From NCBI RefSeq assembly GCF_000332335.1, contig NZ_KB235949.1:421734-485733 (forward strand): a stretch of 64,000 bases of DNA. The letters run 5' to 3'. The DNA is from Kamptonema formosum PCC 10802 (GTDB lineage Bacteria > Cyanobacteriota > Cyanobacteriia > Cyanobacteriales > Oscillatoriaceae). This document shows, in pieces, positions 18,297-28,235 of the stretch. The position numbers were made by a program, and so were the translations under genes. Numbering within the stretch: the first letter of the stretch is position 1; every line of letters starts with the position of its first letter. The notes under the pieces were generated by a model. It did no database searches, had not been told where the DNA came from, and worked only from the letters and a program-made list of their open reading frames with translations.

Positions 18297-21200
18297 AAAC
18301 CGGATTTCGTACTCAACCGTAGCCCGACTGTCCCCAGACAAATCAGTTGTGCCGCGCAGCAGAGTATCATCATTGAGCCGGTAGCGCAGACCGAATTGAG
18401 CCGGCTGATTGTCAGTCAGAACCCGCAACACAGAGAAAGAAATCTTGCCGGTCAAATCATAGCTAGCCTCAGCCGCCAACCCCAGAGTCGAGCTGCGCGT
18501 CCCATCCTTAGTAATCGCAGTTGGGAACAAGCGAAACTCGCTCAGCCCCAAAGCTTCAGTCAGGAAAGACTCAACCGGCGACAGAAAAGCCGAACCGGCT
18601 AAATTAGCGATAGCCAGAGTCGTGTCCCCCTGCCCCAAAGTATTCAAAAACCCCCCACCCAGCAAAGCCACAATTTCAGATTCGCTGCGAGAGGGCTCGC
18701 TCGTTAGCTGCAGACTCTCCGAGAGCCGGCTGGCAGGCCCATCCACCCGAGCTTCAACCCGCACAGTTTGCGTCTGTCCGAGGCTAGTAGCGGGAACGTC
18801 AGCAATTTCAGAAGGAGTCGCCGCAGAAGGCAGCCGGCGAGCTTGGGTCACTTCCGAAACATTTGCCCGCAACCGAACATTCAGGTAGGGGTCCAAACCC
18901 CTTTCAGGAGAGAAAGTAGCCTTCTGTTCGTAGCCACCGGCCAAGCGGAACTGAGCTGCAAACAGATTCACCTCACCGCGCTTGAGCCGAATCGTCCCAG
19001 AAGGGCGCAGATCGTACAGCGGGCCATTGAGTGTCAGGTCGCCCGCCGCCACCAGACTGAGCACCGGCTCGCGAGCGATTTGCACATTATCGCCCAAAAT
19101 CAGCCGCAGGTTGTTGAAACTCACCTCCGGACTCCCACCCGCGCCGCCACCGCCTGCCCCACTAGCAGCAGCCACTGACTGCGGGTCAGCCAGCAACACC
19201 CGGCCATTGCTCAGCGTGACAGTCCCGCCAATTTCCGGTTCCAGCGCCGTGCCGCCGATCCCAACCGAACCGGCAACACCGCCCCGATAGAGCCCCTTGA
19301 GATTGACCGCCAGTTGCTCCAGACTAACTTTCAGGGGATTCTGCAAATCCGGATCGCCCGGTAGCAGGGGATTCACAATCGGCAGCACTCCCGAAGCCAC
19401 AATTCGGCCATCGCCGAACTGGCCCTCAATCCCCGCCACTGCGATGCGGTCGCGGTTAAACTGAACTCTGCCGGTGACGCCTGTCACCGGTTCCGGCAGC
19501 AGCTTCGCCGCAAGCGCCGCATTTTCCACCACAGCCACACCATTAACGGTTGGCCGGTCTAAAGTCCCCCCTACGCGCACCTGAACTTGCCCCTTCCCGC
19601 TCACCCACTGGATTTCCTGGCGCGCCAGCAAATTTAACAGTGCCAAACCTTCATCCTTGAGGTTCACGGTAACATTAATCTGCTCATTGCCCGGAAAAGC
19701 CGGATAGGGCACACTGCCGGAAATTTGAATCGGCTGCGGGGGCGTGACCACAATCGTAGAAGCAAAATTCAAGCGAGAGTCGCCGTACAGGAAACTCGCC
19801 ACCGCACTGCGCACCGGCGTCCGGTTCAAAGTCCCGGACGCCAGCGACAGCTCCCCTCTCACTTGCGGCTGCAACAAACTGCCGGCCAGAGTTGCTTTCA
19901 GATTCAGCTTGCCTGTGACATCCACCGGCGGCAGCTCAGTAAACTTTTCCGCAAACGCTTGCAGTTCCTCAACCGGCAAATTTTCCACCACCACCTGCCC
20001 CGACTGCTCCAGTGCGCCAACTTTCCCAGAAAAAGCCACCACAGTCTCCCCCGCCTGCAAGCGCACTGGCGCTACAGTCAGAGTCCCGTCCGCAAAACTG
20101 CCATTCAAAGCGATTTTATCCACCGCATAATTGCCCCACTGCCATTTTTCTGCATCCAGCTGAAAATTCGCCCTCACCCCTCCTGACAGAGAGCCAGCCA
20201 CAGAGATTTCCCCGCCAAAAGTGCCCCGCAACTCCGCGATATCCGGCAGGGGAGCCGCCTCTCGGCGCTCCATCGCCGCTCCCACCAGGGCGTCGATTTC
20301 GGAAAACCGGCGCAGCTGCGCCAGCAAGTCCGCCCCGGGAAGACCCACCGCATAAGCCGGCACGTCAGCCGCCGTGCCATATTCAGCCGGCCCCAGCCCC
20401 CCGATAAAGTCCTGCAGCCTCAACCGCTGCACCGCCGCCACCACATCCTGCACCCGACCTTCCGCAACTCTCACATTTGCCAAGAACTGCGGGTCCTCAC
20501 CCAGAGTCACCCGACCGCTCGCCATATAGACGCTCTTCCCCACCTGCAACTCCCCAGAAGTCAGCGTTGCCACCCCTTGCGACAGCTCGAACTGGCCTTC
20601 GAGCCGGTCAGCCGATAAATATCCAATTTGGGGGTTGACAATTGAAACATTACCTGATATAATACCGCGATCGAGGATTTCCTGGGCGTAGGACAGGCGT
20701 CCCGCCTGTCCCCCCGGCGGCAAGCTGACGTCAAAACTTCCCGACGCCCGTCCGGAGAGAGTCCCGGAAGCCAGCAGGGGCGCAAGGGGTCCAGGCACAG
20801 CAGGGGGCGTCAGTTTGACAATTCCGAGCGGAAACTGTTCGATTTCCAGGCGCAGGCGATTGCCCCCGTCCGGTTGCGGCGTGTTCGTGCCTCTGGCGAC
20901 GGCCTCACCCCGGCGCACCAAAAAGGCAACCGGCTGGCTGTTGGCGTCCACACTAGCTTCGATTTTGTCTGTGGGGCCACTCAACTGCAAGGAGCCACCC
21001 CTGCCGGAGGCAAAGTCGGCGCTGCCGGCGAGGACGGCATCGAAAGCCACTTCATTGATGGCAAAGTCATACAGGCGGAGATTCCCTGTCACACTCGGAG
21101 CTTGAAGCGTTCCGAATATCCGCCCCGTGAAATCTGTAGTGCCTCTGACTTGCAGTGCCGGGGGCAGGTCGAAGGGCACGGCGGCGAGATTGAACCTTTC

Positions 21201-24200
21201 CGCCGCCACGTTGAAATCGAAGCCCGTTACCTCAACAGAGGAGAAAGAAGGAGCTCGCACGCTCACCGTGCCGCTGGCGGTCAGTCCCGTAGCGTTTGCC
21301 CGGTCTACCCGCAGCTGCTGGCCATCCCACTGCACTGAGGCTGTCAGGGGCAAGAATTGGGCCGCAGCTCGGGCCGCAGGCACATCCGGAGGGATGGAAG
21401 GGCCGGCAGCGACTGTCACAGTGCCTGCAGCTTGAATGCCTGCCGGTGTTAGCTGGCTGAGGCTGCCCGACAGATTGAACTGGCCGTCGGCCACTGCCGG
21501 CAATTCTGGCACAAAGGGGCTCAGCCCTATGCCTGCGCCCCTCACGAGTGCCTGCCACCGGCTATTTTGCACTGTCACTTCTTCCAGTGTGACTGCGCCA
21601 CCGGCCACTCCCAGCCTGCCAGAGCCTTTACCACTAATTGCGTCTAATGTCAAGTTATTTGTGCTGCCTGAGAGGGCGAAACTGCCGGTGAAGCCCGACA
21701 GGGCACCGGCACCCTGAAATTCCGGCAAGAAGGGGCTGACCGGCACGCCGTCGGCGGCCACAGTGGCTTGCCACCTGCCGCCGCTGGTGGAAGCCGTGAC
21801 GGTGGCTGCCCCGCCGGCAATGGCCAATCTGCCAGAACCGTTAATTTGAATGCTGTCTGCGGTAAAGGCACTGGCGGAGCCCGAGAGGGCGAATTTGCCG
21901 GTGAACCGGCCCAGTTGGGAGTCAAACTGGGCGACCGATTCGGGCAAGAAAGGTGTGACCGGCACATCTTCTGCCGCCAGTGTCGCGGACCACTGTCCCC
22001 CGCTCAGATTGGCGCTGAGCGTTGCAGTGCCGCCGGCAATGCTGAGACTTCCGGACCCCCGGACGCTGAGAGTGTTCAGCGCCATATCGGCCACACTGCC
22101 TGAGGCCAAGAAATTGCCGGAGAAAGCGCCGAGTTCCCCTGCGGGAAGCCCCAGAGATGCCGGCAAGAAAGGAGCCACCGGCACAGAATTCGCCCGGACA
22201 GCAGCTTGCCACCGGCCTCCGGCGACTGCGATATCCTGGATGTTTACGGAGCCGCCAGCGACATTCAGCTGCAAATTCCCTCTAGCATTAATTGTCGTTT
22301 CTGTCAAGTTTTTTGTGTTGCCCGCCAGGGTGATTTGGCCGCCAAGCCGGGGCTTTGCGCCGGAAGCGCCGACACCGAGGACTGGGGCGAGAGCTCGCAG
22401 CTGTGAGGGGTTGAGGAGTTTCAAGTCCGCAGCGATGACGGCCAGCCGGTCGAGCTGAAGGCCCTCAGGGGAGACGGTGGCGCTGAATGCGCCGTCCGAT
22501 AGGGTGCCGGCGATCCGGGCTGCGCCGCCGGCAAAGCTGACGCCCAGATCGGCGCTGGCATTAATGGATTCTGGGGTAATGGACTGTGCGGTGCCTTCCA
22601 GGCGAATGGTGCCGCCTGTGAGGCTGCCGGTGAGGCTGGCGGCTGGGAGTTTGAAGTCGGACGTTTGGAATAATTCCGTGTTAGCGATTTGTGCCAGCTG
22701 GCTCAGCTGCATGGCGGAGGGAGTGACAGTCGCCTGCCACCGGCCCTTTTCCAGCGCCCCCTCGATGCTGGCGGTGCCGGCGGCCAGGCTGACCGTTACG
22801 CCGCCATCCGCTTGAATAGTTTCTGTTGTAATTTCTTTTGTAGTGCCGGAAAGGCGGATGTTACCGGTGAGGACGACAGGCTTTTGGCGGTAGACAGCAG
22901 GCGGAAGGGAGATAGCCTGCCGGCTGGGATCTGGCTGCGAGCCAAGCGTGGGGATGGAGGGGATCTCAGCCAGTTCTATGCCGGTGGGGACGGCATAGAG
23001 CTGCCACTGCTTGTCGGTGATTTGCCCGGAGATGGCGACAGTGCCGCCGGCAACTTGGGCGACGGTGTTGCGCAGGAGGGCGGTTTGGCTGGCTCCGATG
23101 AAGGTGATTTCGCCTTTGGCGGGATAGGTGGCTTTGGGTGCCTGCCACTGGGCTGCCGTTTCCAGGTTGTCGCCCGGACCGGCAATGGTGGCTTGTGCGT
23201 CAACCGGTCCGGTACTCATGCCGGTGAGGTAGACGCCATAAAGGGCGGCGAGGGCGTCTCCGGAGACGTTGCTGGCTTTTAGTTGCAGGTTGAGTTGGGG
23301 GGGATTTTTTGAGGAGCCCATTTGGATTGCGCCCGAGCCGGTGAGGGAGCCACCGACAGCCGGTGTGGCTTTAATGTCGCGCAGTTGCAGGGTTCCGCCA
23401 GACAGGGTGAAGCCAAAGCCAAAGCTGCTAACGCCGATGCGGTCAACCTGCAACGGCGGTTTAGCTTCGAGCGAACTCCCGGAGGTTCCGGGGAGATTAA
23501 ACGGCGCAGACGGTGCCGAGAGGCTGCTAACGGTTCCCGAAATCACCGGTGCGGCGATCAGCCCTGTGACGTTTAGGTTGGCTTGCACCTCTCCGGCGAT
23601 GGGTAAGGGCACTTGAACTTGCAGGGTTTCTAGGGCGTCTTTGACGCTGACTTGGGGGACTTGAATGGCCAGGTTGGAGTTTTCTTTTAGGGCGATTAAT
23701 CCGCTGGCTCGCACGGGGATTTGGCCGTAGGTGGCCGTGACGTTTTCCACTGCGACTTTCAGCGGGCTGTTGAATCGCAGCTGACCATTGGTTTGCGTGA
23801 GGGGTTTGGGTAAGGGATCGATTTTTGCTGTAACGGTATGAAGTCCGGCCACTCCTTTGAAGTCGAGGAGTTCGTTTTGTTGCAGCTGGATTTGCAAGTT
23901 GGCATCGAGACCGCCGGCGCTCAAGTCAATGGGGAGTTTGACGGTGCTTTTGGCCAGCCGGTCGAGTTCTGTGGCGGAAAAATTCTGCGCTTGGACGGTT
24001 AGATTGGTTTTTAGGTCGGGAAGTGCTGTGTCGCCCCTGATTTGGAAGTTGCCGCCGGCGGTTGCTGCGCCTTGCAGTTCGTAGTTGAATTTCTGGTAGC
24101 GGTCGCTGAGTTTGAGGCTGCCGCTGCTAAGTTGCAATTCGACGAGTGTTGGTGCTGCCGGGGGGCGGTTTGGGGGGGCGGCTCCTGCAGGGGCGGGTGC

Positions 24201-24890
24201 GGCGGGCTTCTGCGCGCCTGGAGTTGCTGCTTGCCGTGCCGGGGCAGCCGGCTGGCCGGCGGGGGGGAGGCCATAGTTTTCTTTAAGATTGGGAGCCGGC
24301 GGTGTGGGGGCTAACGCGGGGGCCTGGCGTGGGCGCAGGCTCTCTTTGGCTTGCGGGCGCAAGACGACTCTGGCATTTTCCAGCCGCAGGGTGTCGAGAT
24401 CGATTTTCACTGGCCCAGTGGGTTCAGGTGCCGCGATTTGGGGAATGATTACCCACTGGCCGTTTTGGTCTTGCTCGATGTAGACGTCTGGCTTGACGAG
24501 GGTGACGTCCAGGTTGAGGGTGCGAGCTGACAGCAGCTGAGGGATATTGAAGCCGACTTTGACGGCAGAGACTGAGGCTCGGTCTGGATCTGTGGGAGTG
24601 GGGGGGAGTTCCGAGGGGCCAAAGCGCAGGCCGGTGAGCCACAAGCTTTCCAGTCGCCCGAGTTTTACGGGGCGTTTGAGTGTTTTGGTCAGCTCTCTGG
24701 CGACGAGGGGTGCCAGGTCTGTATTGACAAAATGCCACAGCCATGCTAATCCGACTGTACCGCCGGCCAGTGCGGCGACGCCCAGGGCGATGCCGGTGCG
24801 GGTTAGCAGAACCAGCCAGATCCTTTGCGTTTTTTGGGGCCGGTTAGTATTGAGCTCGAGTTGGTTGCCCGAAATTTGGGAGTTCGTCAT
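18294..24890 (-). CDS. tamB: TamB-type (DUF490) translocation/assembly module protein
   Basis: 2198 residues. ATG 24890 (MTNSQISGNQ) is preferred to the upstream frame start because GAGG lies five bases before it. A single N-terminal membrane segment (~25-50, LTRTGIALGVAALAGG) anchors it; the remainder is Gly/Ala/Leu-rich beta structure. A Pro/Ala-rich linker lies at ~200-260. The C-terminal DUF490 domain (~1700-2198) ends in YEIRF. About four tandem units of ~72 residues, each with VPVxPFLPE and GRLxIAGGAxT patterns, lie at roughly 21500-22200. By family this is a long periplasm-spanning groove protein implicated in lipid transport and outer-membrane protein assembly. A repeat-derived stretch (GGQAGRLSYA) sits at 20691. 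It is a single-gene unit. Confidence 0.92.
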   Translation of the reverse strand: MTNSQISGNQLELNTNRPQKTQRIWLVLLTRTGIALGVAALAGGTVGLAWLWHFVNTDLAPLVARELTKTLKRPVKLGRLESLWLTGLRFGPSELPPTPTDPDRASVSAVKVGFNIPQLLSARTLNLDVTLVKPDVYIEQDQNGQWVIIPQIAAPEPTGPVKIDLDTLRLENARVVLRPQAKESLRPRQAPALAPTPPAPNLKENYGLPPAGQPAAPARQAATPGAQKPAAPAPAGAAPPNRPPAAPTLVELQLSSGSLKLSDRYQKFNYELQGAATAGGNFQIRGDTALPDLKTNLTVQAQNFSATELDRLAKSTVKLPIDLSAGGLDANLQIQLQQNELLDFKGVAGLHTVTAKIDPLPKPLTQTNGQLRFNSPLKVAVENVTATYGQIPVRASGLIALKENSNLAIQVPQVSVKDALETLQVQVPLPIAGEVQANLNVTGLIAAPVISGTVSSLSAPSAPFNLPGTSGSSLEAKPPLQVDRIGVSSFGFGFTLSGGTLQLRDIKATPAVGGSLTGSGAIQMGSSKNPPQLNLQLKASNVSGDALAALYGVYLTGMSTGPVDAQATIAGPGDNLETAAQWQAPKATYPAKGEITFIGASQTALLRNTVAQVAGGTVAISGQITDKQWQLYAVPTGIELAEIPSIPTLGSQPDPSRQAISLPPAVYRQKPVVLTGNIRLSGTTKEITTETIQADGGVTVSLAAGTASIEGALEKGRWQATVTPSAMQLSQLAQIANTELFQTSDFKLPAASLTGSLTGGTIRLEGTAQSITPESINASADLGVSFAGGAARIAGTLSDGAFSATVSPEGLQLDRLAVIAADLKLLNPSQLRALAPVLGVGASGAKPRLGGQITLAGNTKNLTETTINARGNLQLNVAGGSVNIQDIAVAGGRWQAAVRANSVPVAPFLPASLGLPAGELGAFSGNFLASGSVADMALNTLSVRGSGSLSIAGGTATLSANLSGGQWSATLAAEDVPVTPFLPESVAQFDSQLGRFTGKFALSGSASAFTADSIQINGSGRLAIAGGAATVTASTSGGRWQATVAADGVPVSPFLPEFQGAGALSGFTGSFALSGSTNNLTLDAISGKGSGRLGVAGGAVTLEEVTVQNSRWQALVRGAGIGLSPFVPELPAVADGQFNLSGSLSQLTPAGIQAAGTVTVAAGPSIPPDVPAARAAAQFLPLTASVQWDGQQLRVDRANATGLTASGTVSVRAPSFSSVEVTGFDFNVAAERFNLAAVPFDLPPALQVRGTTDFTGRIFGTLQAPSVTGNLRLYDFAINEVAFDAVLAGSADFASGRGGSLQLSGPTDKIEASVDANSQPVAFLVRRGEAVARGTNTPQPDGGNRLRLEIEQFPLGIVKLTPPAVPGPLAPLLASGTLSGRASGSFDVSLPPGGQAGRLSYAQEILDRGIISGNVSIVNPQIGYLSADRLEGQFELSQGVATLTSGELQVGKSVYMASGRVTLGEDPQFLANVRVAEGRVQDVVAAVQRLRLQDFIGGLGPAEYGTAADVPAYAVGLPGADLLAQLRRFSEIDALVGAAMERREAAPLPDIAELRGTFGGEISVAGSLSGGVRANFQLDAEKWQWGNYAVDKIALNGSFADGTLTVAPVRLQAGETVVAFSGKVGALEQSGQVVVENLPVEELQAFAEKFTELPPVDVTGKLNLKATLAGSLLQPQVRGELSLASGTLNRTPVRSAVASFLYGDSRLNFASTIVVTPPQPIQISGSVPYPAFPGNEQINVTVNLKDEGLALLNLLARQEIQWVSGKGQVQVRVGGTLDRPTVNGVAVVENAALAAKLLPEPVTGVTGRVQFNRDRIAVAGIEGQFGDGRIVASGVLPIVNPLLPGDPDLQNPLKVSLEQLAVNLKGLYRGGVAGSVGIGGTALEPEIGGTVTLSNGRVLLADPQSVAAASGAGGGGAGGSPEVSFNNLRLILGDNVQIAREPVLSLVAAGDLTLNGPLYDLRPSGTIRLKRGEVNLFAAQFRLAGGYEQKATFSPERGLDPYLNVRLRANVSEVTQARRLPSAATPSEIADVPATSLGQTQTVRVEARVDGPASRLSESLQLTSEPSRSESEIVALLGGGFLNTLGQGDTTLAIANLAGSAFLSPVESFLTEALGLSEFRLFPTAITKDGTRSSTLGLAAEASYDLTGKISFSVLRVLTDNQPAQFGLRYRLNDDTLLRGTTDLSGDSRATVEYEIRF
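20691..20711. repeat. Core hairpin of the dispersed repeat inside tamB
   Basis: GGACAGGCG-TCC-CGCCTGTCC, the same nine-base stem found in the non-coding MITE-like elements (7565, 33511, 41394, 49889). Here it is translated in frame in a loop region of the TamB protein. Confidence 0.75.
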
Positions 24891-25678
24891 CTCACCCTCA
24901 TGCTGTAACAAGGTTTTGCGGGGAAAGCGCACAGGCGGCAAAGCGGTTGAGATTGCCGGAAATCGGAGTGGGAGCCTGCGTGGGTTGGGGTCAAGCGCGA
25001 TTAATATCTCCAGTAAGAATTTATCTCAGGAGCGTTGATTGCTTCAAATAACAGCGACCTGCGCATTTGTTTGATGCAGCCAGCCAAAGGGCAGCAATTT
25101 ATAGAGACGTTTCGAGCGCGGATCTGTTCAAAGAGCGCTCAAGGGGCGGGGAAGCGTGCAATCCTGCGCTGTGTCTGAAAGCTTTCGGATGAACCCGCTC
25201 CTGCTGCTGGCACAACTGAGGGCTGCTGGAAGCATGTTTCAGTAGCGCTATTTCTTTACTGTGCGGTAGAGTTAAGAGTTGGCCCACGCTTCGCCGCGCC
25301 CGGCAGGAGTGGGGAATGGTGCCGGCATTCCAATATATACAAAAATCTTATCCCCGGCGTGCCTGGGGATAAGAGGGAGAAAAACAGCCGGCACTCCTGC
25401 GTTTTGTCTGCCGGTACAGCTGCACACACCGGCAGGCTCCAGCAGGAGACGCCAAAGGTGTGGTAGATAATAAATAAGGCGAGTTAAATGAAGGTGCGAG
25501 TGGCCTTGAGAAGACATTCCGGCAGTGGGATTGAAATCTTCTTTAAAGTTGGGCGCAGCAAGGAGTCGCTTGTGAGTTCGCTGTCGTAAGCCGGGAGACT
25601 GGCCAGGAAAACTGAGTTTCAGCTAGGGGAATTAGAAGTCCCTTCGGGTATAGAGGTTCTTAGTGAGGTGTTTGCGCT
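24891..25678. other. Divergent intergenic region with structured leader upstream of the RTX gene
   Basis: 788 bases with no supported gene. CTTATCCCC / GGGGATAAG forms a perfect nine-base stem (25347-25373); GCAGGAGTG (~25304) and CACTCCTGC (~25391) form an enclosing inverted repeat. TGCGCTGTGTCTGAAAGC (~25168) is a second copy of a sequence also seen near 61658. From ~25530 to the ATG is a long leader containing AAGCCGGGAGACTGGCC (25590-25606) and a CCUUCGG tetraloop hairpin (~25641). Confidence 0.5.
25347..25373. repeat. Perfect hairpin CTTATCCCC / GGGGATAAG
   Basis: Nine-base perfect stem with a nine-base loop (GGCGTGCCT), inside a larger inverted repeat. It lies about 300 bases upstream of the RTX gene. 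A terminator or dispersed repeat are both possible; there is no T-run. Confidence 0.5.
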
Positions 25679-26563
25679 ATGCCAACTGCTGTTTCTAGCG
25701 ATATACCAGTGCCCGCAGCGTTGGAGGAGGCACGGAATGAGGCATTAAAAGAAGATGTGCCGCCGGATTTAGACGAGATCCTGGCGGGGCTGTACGCGGA
25801 GTATCTAGAGTTTCTCAGCCAGACTGGTGGTGACACTGTACAGGGCAGCATCATAGCTGGCAGTGGCAGTAATGTGAGGACGGGTACGGAGGGGGATGAC
25901 ACCCTAACAGGGACTGCCGGCAATGACAGCATTGAGGGTCTGGCGGGGGATGACAGTATCGTGGGCAACGCCGGTCAGGATACCCTTGCGGGCAGCGAGG
26001 GCAACGACACAATCACAGGGGACGATGGGAATGACCTAATTTTCGGCAACCAAGACATTGACTCGCTGCTGGGCGGATTGGGCAACGACTGCTTGCTGGG
26101 GGGGCAGGACGGGGACAGCCTCTTGGGCAACGAAGGTGCTGACTATCTCAATGGCAACCGGGGGAGCGACACGCTGCTGGGGGGTGCGGGCAATGATACG
26201 CTCCAGGGGGGCAGAGATGATGACTCTCTGATTGGGGATGCCGGTGATGACACCCTCTCGGGCGACCGGGGTGCGGACACGCTAACCGGCGGCAATGGGG
26301 ACGATGTATTCGCGATCGGTGACAGCCTGACCGGTGGGGACCTGCTGACTGACTTTGACCAGGGCCAGGATGTGATTGCGCTGACGGGGAACCTGACGTT
26401 TCAAGACTTGAATATTGTTCGCGGCACCGGCGACCGGGCAGGCGACCTGATTATTCAGTTGCCGGGCACCGGCAACACCACTCAGATTCTCGCTATTTTG
26501 CAGGGGGGTGCCAATCTGACACTGGCGGCGGGGGATTTTATCACTTTGGCGGCGCAGGCATGA
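25679..26563 (+). CDS. RTX (hemolysin-type) calcium-binding repeat protein
   Basis: 294 residues. Residues 1-60 are a non-repetitive head (MPTAVSSDIPVPAALEEA) without a signal peptide. From ~75 to ~215 there are about 14 GGxGxDxLx-type nonapeptides (for example GGAGNDTLQ, GNEGADYLN), which bind Ca2+ in a parallel beta roll. The C-terminal ~80 residues (DVFAIGDSLTGGDLLTDFDQGQDVIAL) are the usual RTX end domain. By family, export is by a type I system through an uncleaved C-terminal signal; no transporter is nearby. GAGG lies ten bases before ATG. Role could be S-layer, adhesion or a surface coat; toxicity is not indicated. Confidence 0.92.
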   Translation: MPTAVSSDIPVPAALEEARNEALKEDVPPDLDEILAGLYAEYLEFLSQTGGDTVQGSIIAGSGSNVRTGTEGDDTLTGTAGNDSIEGLAGDDSIVGNAGQDTLAGSEGNDTITGDDGNDLIFGNQDIDSLLGGLGNDCLLGGQDGDSLLGNEGADYLNGNRGSDTLLGGAGNDTLQGGRDDDSLIGDAGDDTLSGDRGADTLTGGNGDDVFAIGDSLTGGDLLTDFDQGQDVIALTGNLTFQDLNIVRGTGDRAGDLIIQLPGTGNTTQILAILQGGANLTLAAGDFITLAAQA

Positions 26564-26565
26564 CA

Positions 26566-26589
26566 GGGGCAGCCACGGGGGGCTGCCCC
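26566..26589 (+). terminator. GC-rich hairpin after the RTX gene
   Basis: GGGGCAGCC / GGCTGCCCC is a perfect nine-base stem with a six-base loop starting three bases after the stop codon. No T-run follows, so termination is a moderate guess. Confidence 0.45.
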
Positions 26590-26858
26590 GGAGAGCCGGC
26601 ATTGCCCCCCTCACCCCCCCAGCCCCTCCTCCTGGGCTATCCCTTCCCCACAAGTCCCAGAAAACTTTCAGAAGTATTGCTTCTAGCTCTGTTTCTCTCC
26701 CGGAGAGATTTGCAATAAGCCATAACTAATGAGAATAAAGCTCTGGAGAAAAGCCAGAACCCTGACTCGCGGGTTGGCGGTTGTCCCCGACAGCTGGGGG
26801 TGGGGAAGTGGTAGGATGTCAACATAACAGGTTTTAGTTGAGAAACTCTTGTCAGCCC

Positions 26859-27227
26859 ATGCGAGTGTTCGTCTTGCTGTTTAACGCCCGAACGGAAAAT
26901 GAGGGAATTCACACGCTCAAGGATCTGCGAACCGAGCGCAACAAGGTCTTGATGTTTGAGTCGGAAGACGACGCCACGCGCTACGCTCTGATGCTGGAAG
27001 CCCAAGATTTTCCCACCGCGACCGTGGAAGCGGTGGAGGACTCTGAGGTGAAGGAATTTTGCTCTGACTGCGATTACGACTGGGAACTCGTGGCTACTGG
27101 GGGGCTGGCACTCCCACCGGAAAATAATGTGGATCGAACAGACTGGCAGGCTGAGAAGTCTGAGGAACCCGAGATGTCTGACTCTGAGCTAGAGCGGATT
27201 CGCCGCAAGCTGGAAGGGCTGCTCTGA
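26859..27227 (+). CDS. DUF3110 family protein
   Basis: 122 residues starting MRVFVLLFNARTENEGIHTL; ATG 26859 is used, not the TTG upstream, because it begins exactly at the family's first conserved block. Further conserved blocks are VLMFESEDDATRYALMLEAQ and EFCSDCDYDW. The family is cyanobacterial/plastid and of unknown function. The acidic C-terminal tail (MSDSELERIRRKLEGLL) is a predicted helix. It lies 69 bases upstream of murQ in the same direction, so co-transcription is possible. Confidence 0.85.
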   Translation: MRVFVLLFNARTENEGIHTLKDLRTERNKVLMFESEDDATRYALMLEAQDFPTATVEAVEDSEVKEFCSDCDYDWELVATGGLALPPENNVDRTDWQAEKSEEPEMSDSELERIRRKLEGLL

Positions 27228-27296
27228 CAGGATCTCGGAACAAGGCGCAAGCGTTGAAGGATGAAGGGGCAACCAAAGAAGGATCGAGTGTCAAGA

Positions 27297-28235
27297 ATGA
27301 AGAATTTGCAGGAGCGCGGGCATTTACTGACTGAGCAGGTGAATCCCAACAGTCAGAATCTCGACCAGCTGAGTTCGCTGGAATTGGTGGATCTGTTTAA
27401 TCGGGAAGATGCCCGAACTCTGGCGGCGATCTCCGCCGCCAAGAAAGAGCTGGCACTGGCAATAGACCGCACGGCTGTGGCCCTGCGCCACGGCGGACGC
27501 CTGTTTTATGTGGGTGCGGGGACGAGCGGGCGGCTGGGCGTTCTCGACGCGGCTGAGTGCCCGCCCACGTTTTGCTCGCCGCCGGAATTGGTGCAGGGGA
27601 TTATTGCCGGGGGTGCCGGCGCTTTGGTCCGGTCCTCAGAAGATTTGGAAGACCGGTATGAGGATGGGGCGGAGGGGATCTCCCACCGGCAGGTCACGGA
27701 ACTGGATGTGGTGGTGGGAATTACTGCCGGCGGCACGACTCCTTTTGTCCACGGGGCTCTGCAAGCGGCTAAAGCCCGAGGGGCTGCTACGGTTTTCATC
27801 GCCTGCGTGCCGGCGGAACAGGTTAGCGCCGATGCGGATATCGATATCCGCTTGCTCGTCGGTCCAGAAATTCTGGCGGGCTCGACCCGACTGAAAGCCG
27901 GCACTGTTACCAAAATGGCGCTCAATATCCTCTCCACCAGCGTCATGGTTCGGCTGGGCAAAGTCTACGGCAACCGCATGGTGGATGTGGCCGTTACGAA
28001 TAAAAAGCTGCATGACCGCGCTTTGCGCATTTTGCAAGACCTCACTGACCTGAGTCGCGAAGAAGCCGGCTATTTGCTGGAACGCAGCGGTCGGTCGGTG
28101 AAGCTGGCCCTGCTCATGCACTGGACAGGGCTGGACATGCAAGAGGCTCAGCTCCTCCTCGACGAACACCAGGGCAATGTCAGGGCGGCTGCCAACAGCG
28201 GCAAAAATAAGATCGACAAGCTCAGCTCCGGTTGA
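27297..28235 (+). CDS. murQ: N-acetylmuramic acid 6-phosphate etherase MurQ
   Basis: 312 residues from ATG 27297 (MKNLQERGHLLTEQ), the start that fits family length; GTG 27288 with AAGGA nearby and ATG 27261 are in-frame alternatives. The SIS domain shows GAGTSGRLGVLDAAECPP (phosphosugar loop and catalytic Glu) and SSEDLEDRYEDGAEG; the C-terminal helical domain follows. The enzyme cleaves the lactyl ether of MurNAc-6-P to GlcNAc-6-P and D-lactate in the cytoplasm, during cell-wall recycling or processing of anhydro-MurNAc. No anmK or transporter is adjacent. A strong inverted repeat follows the gene. Confidence 0.95.
   Translation: MKNLQERGHLLTEQVNPNSQNLDQLSSLELVDLFNREDARTLAAISAAKKELALAIDRTAVALRHGGRLFYVGAGTSGRLGVLDAAECPPTFCSPPELVQGIIAGGAGALVRSSEDLEDRYEDGAEGISHRQVTELDVVVGITAGGTTPFVHGALQAAKARGAATVFIACVPAEQVSADADIDIRLLVGPEILAGSTRLKAGTVTKMALNILSTSVMVRLGKVYGNRMVDVAVTNKKLHDRALRILQDLTDLSREEAGYLLERSGRSVKLALLMHWTGLDMQEAQLLLDEHQGNVRAAANSGKNKIDKLSSG

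Noticed and set aside
25500..25560. GGGATTGAAATC considered as a CRISPR repeat end
   Set aside because: Occurs once, with no repeat unit around it.
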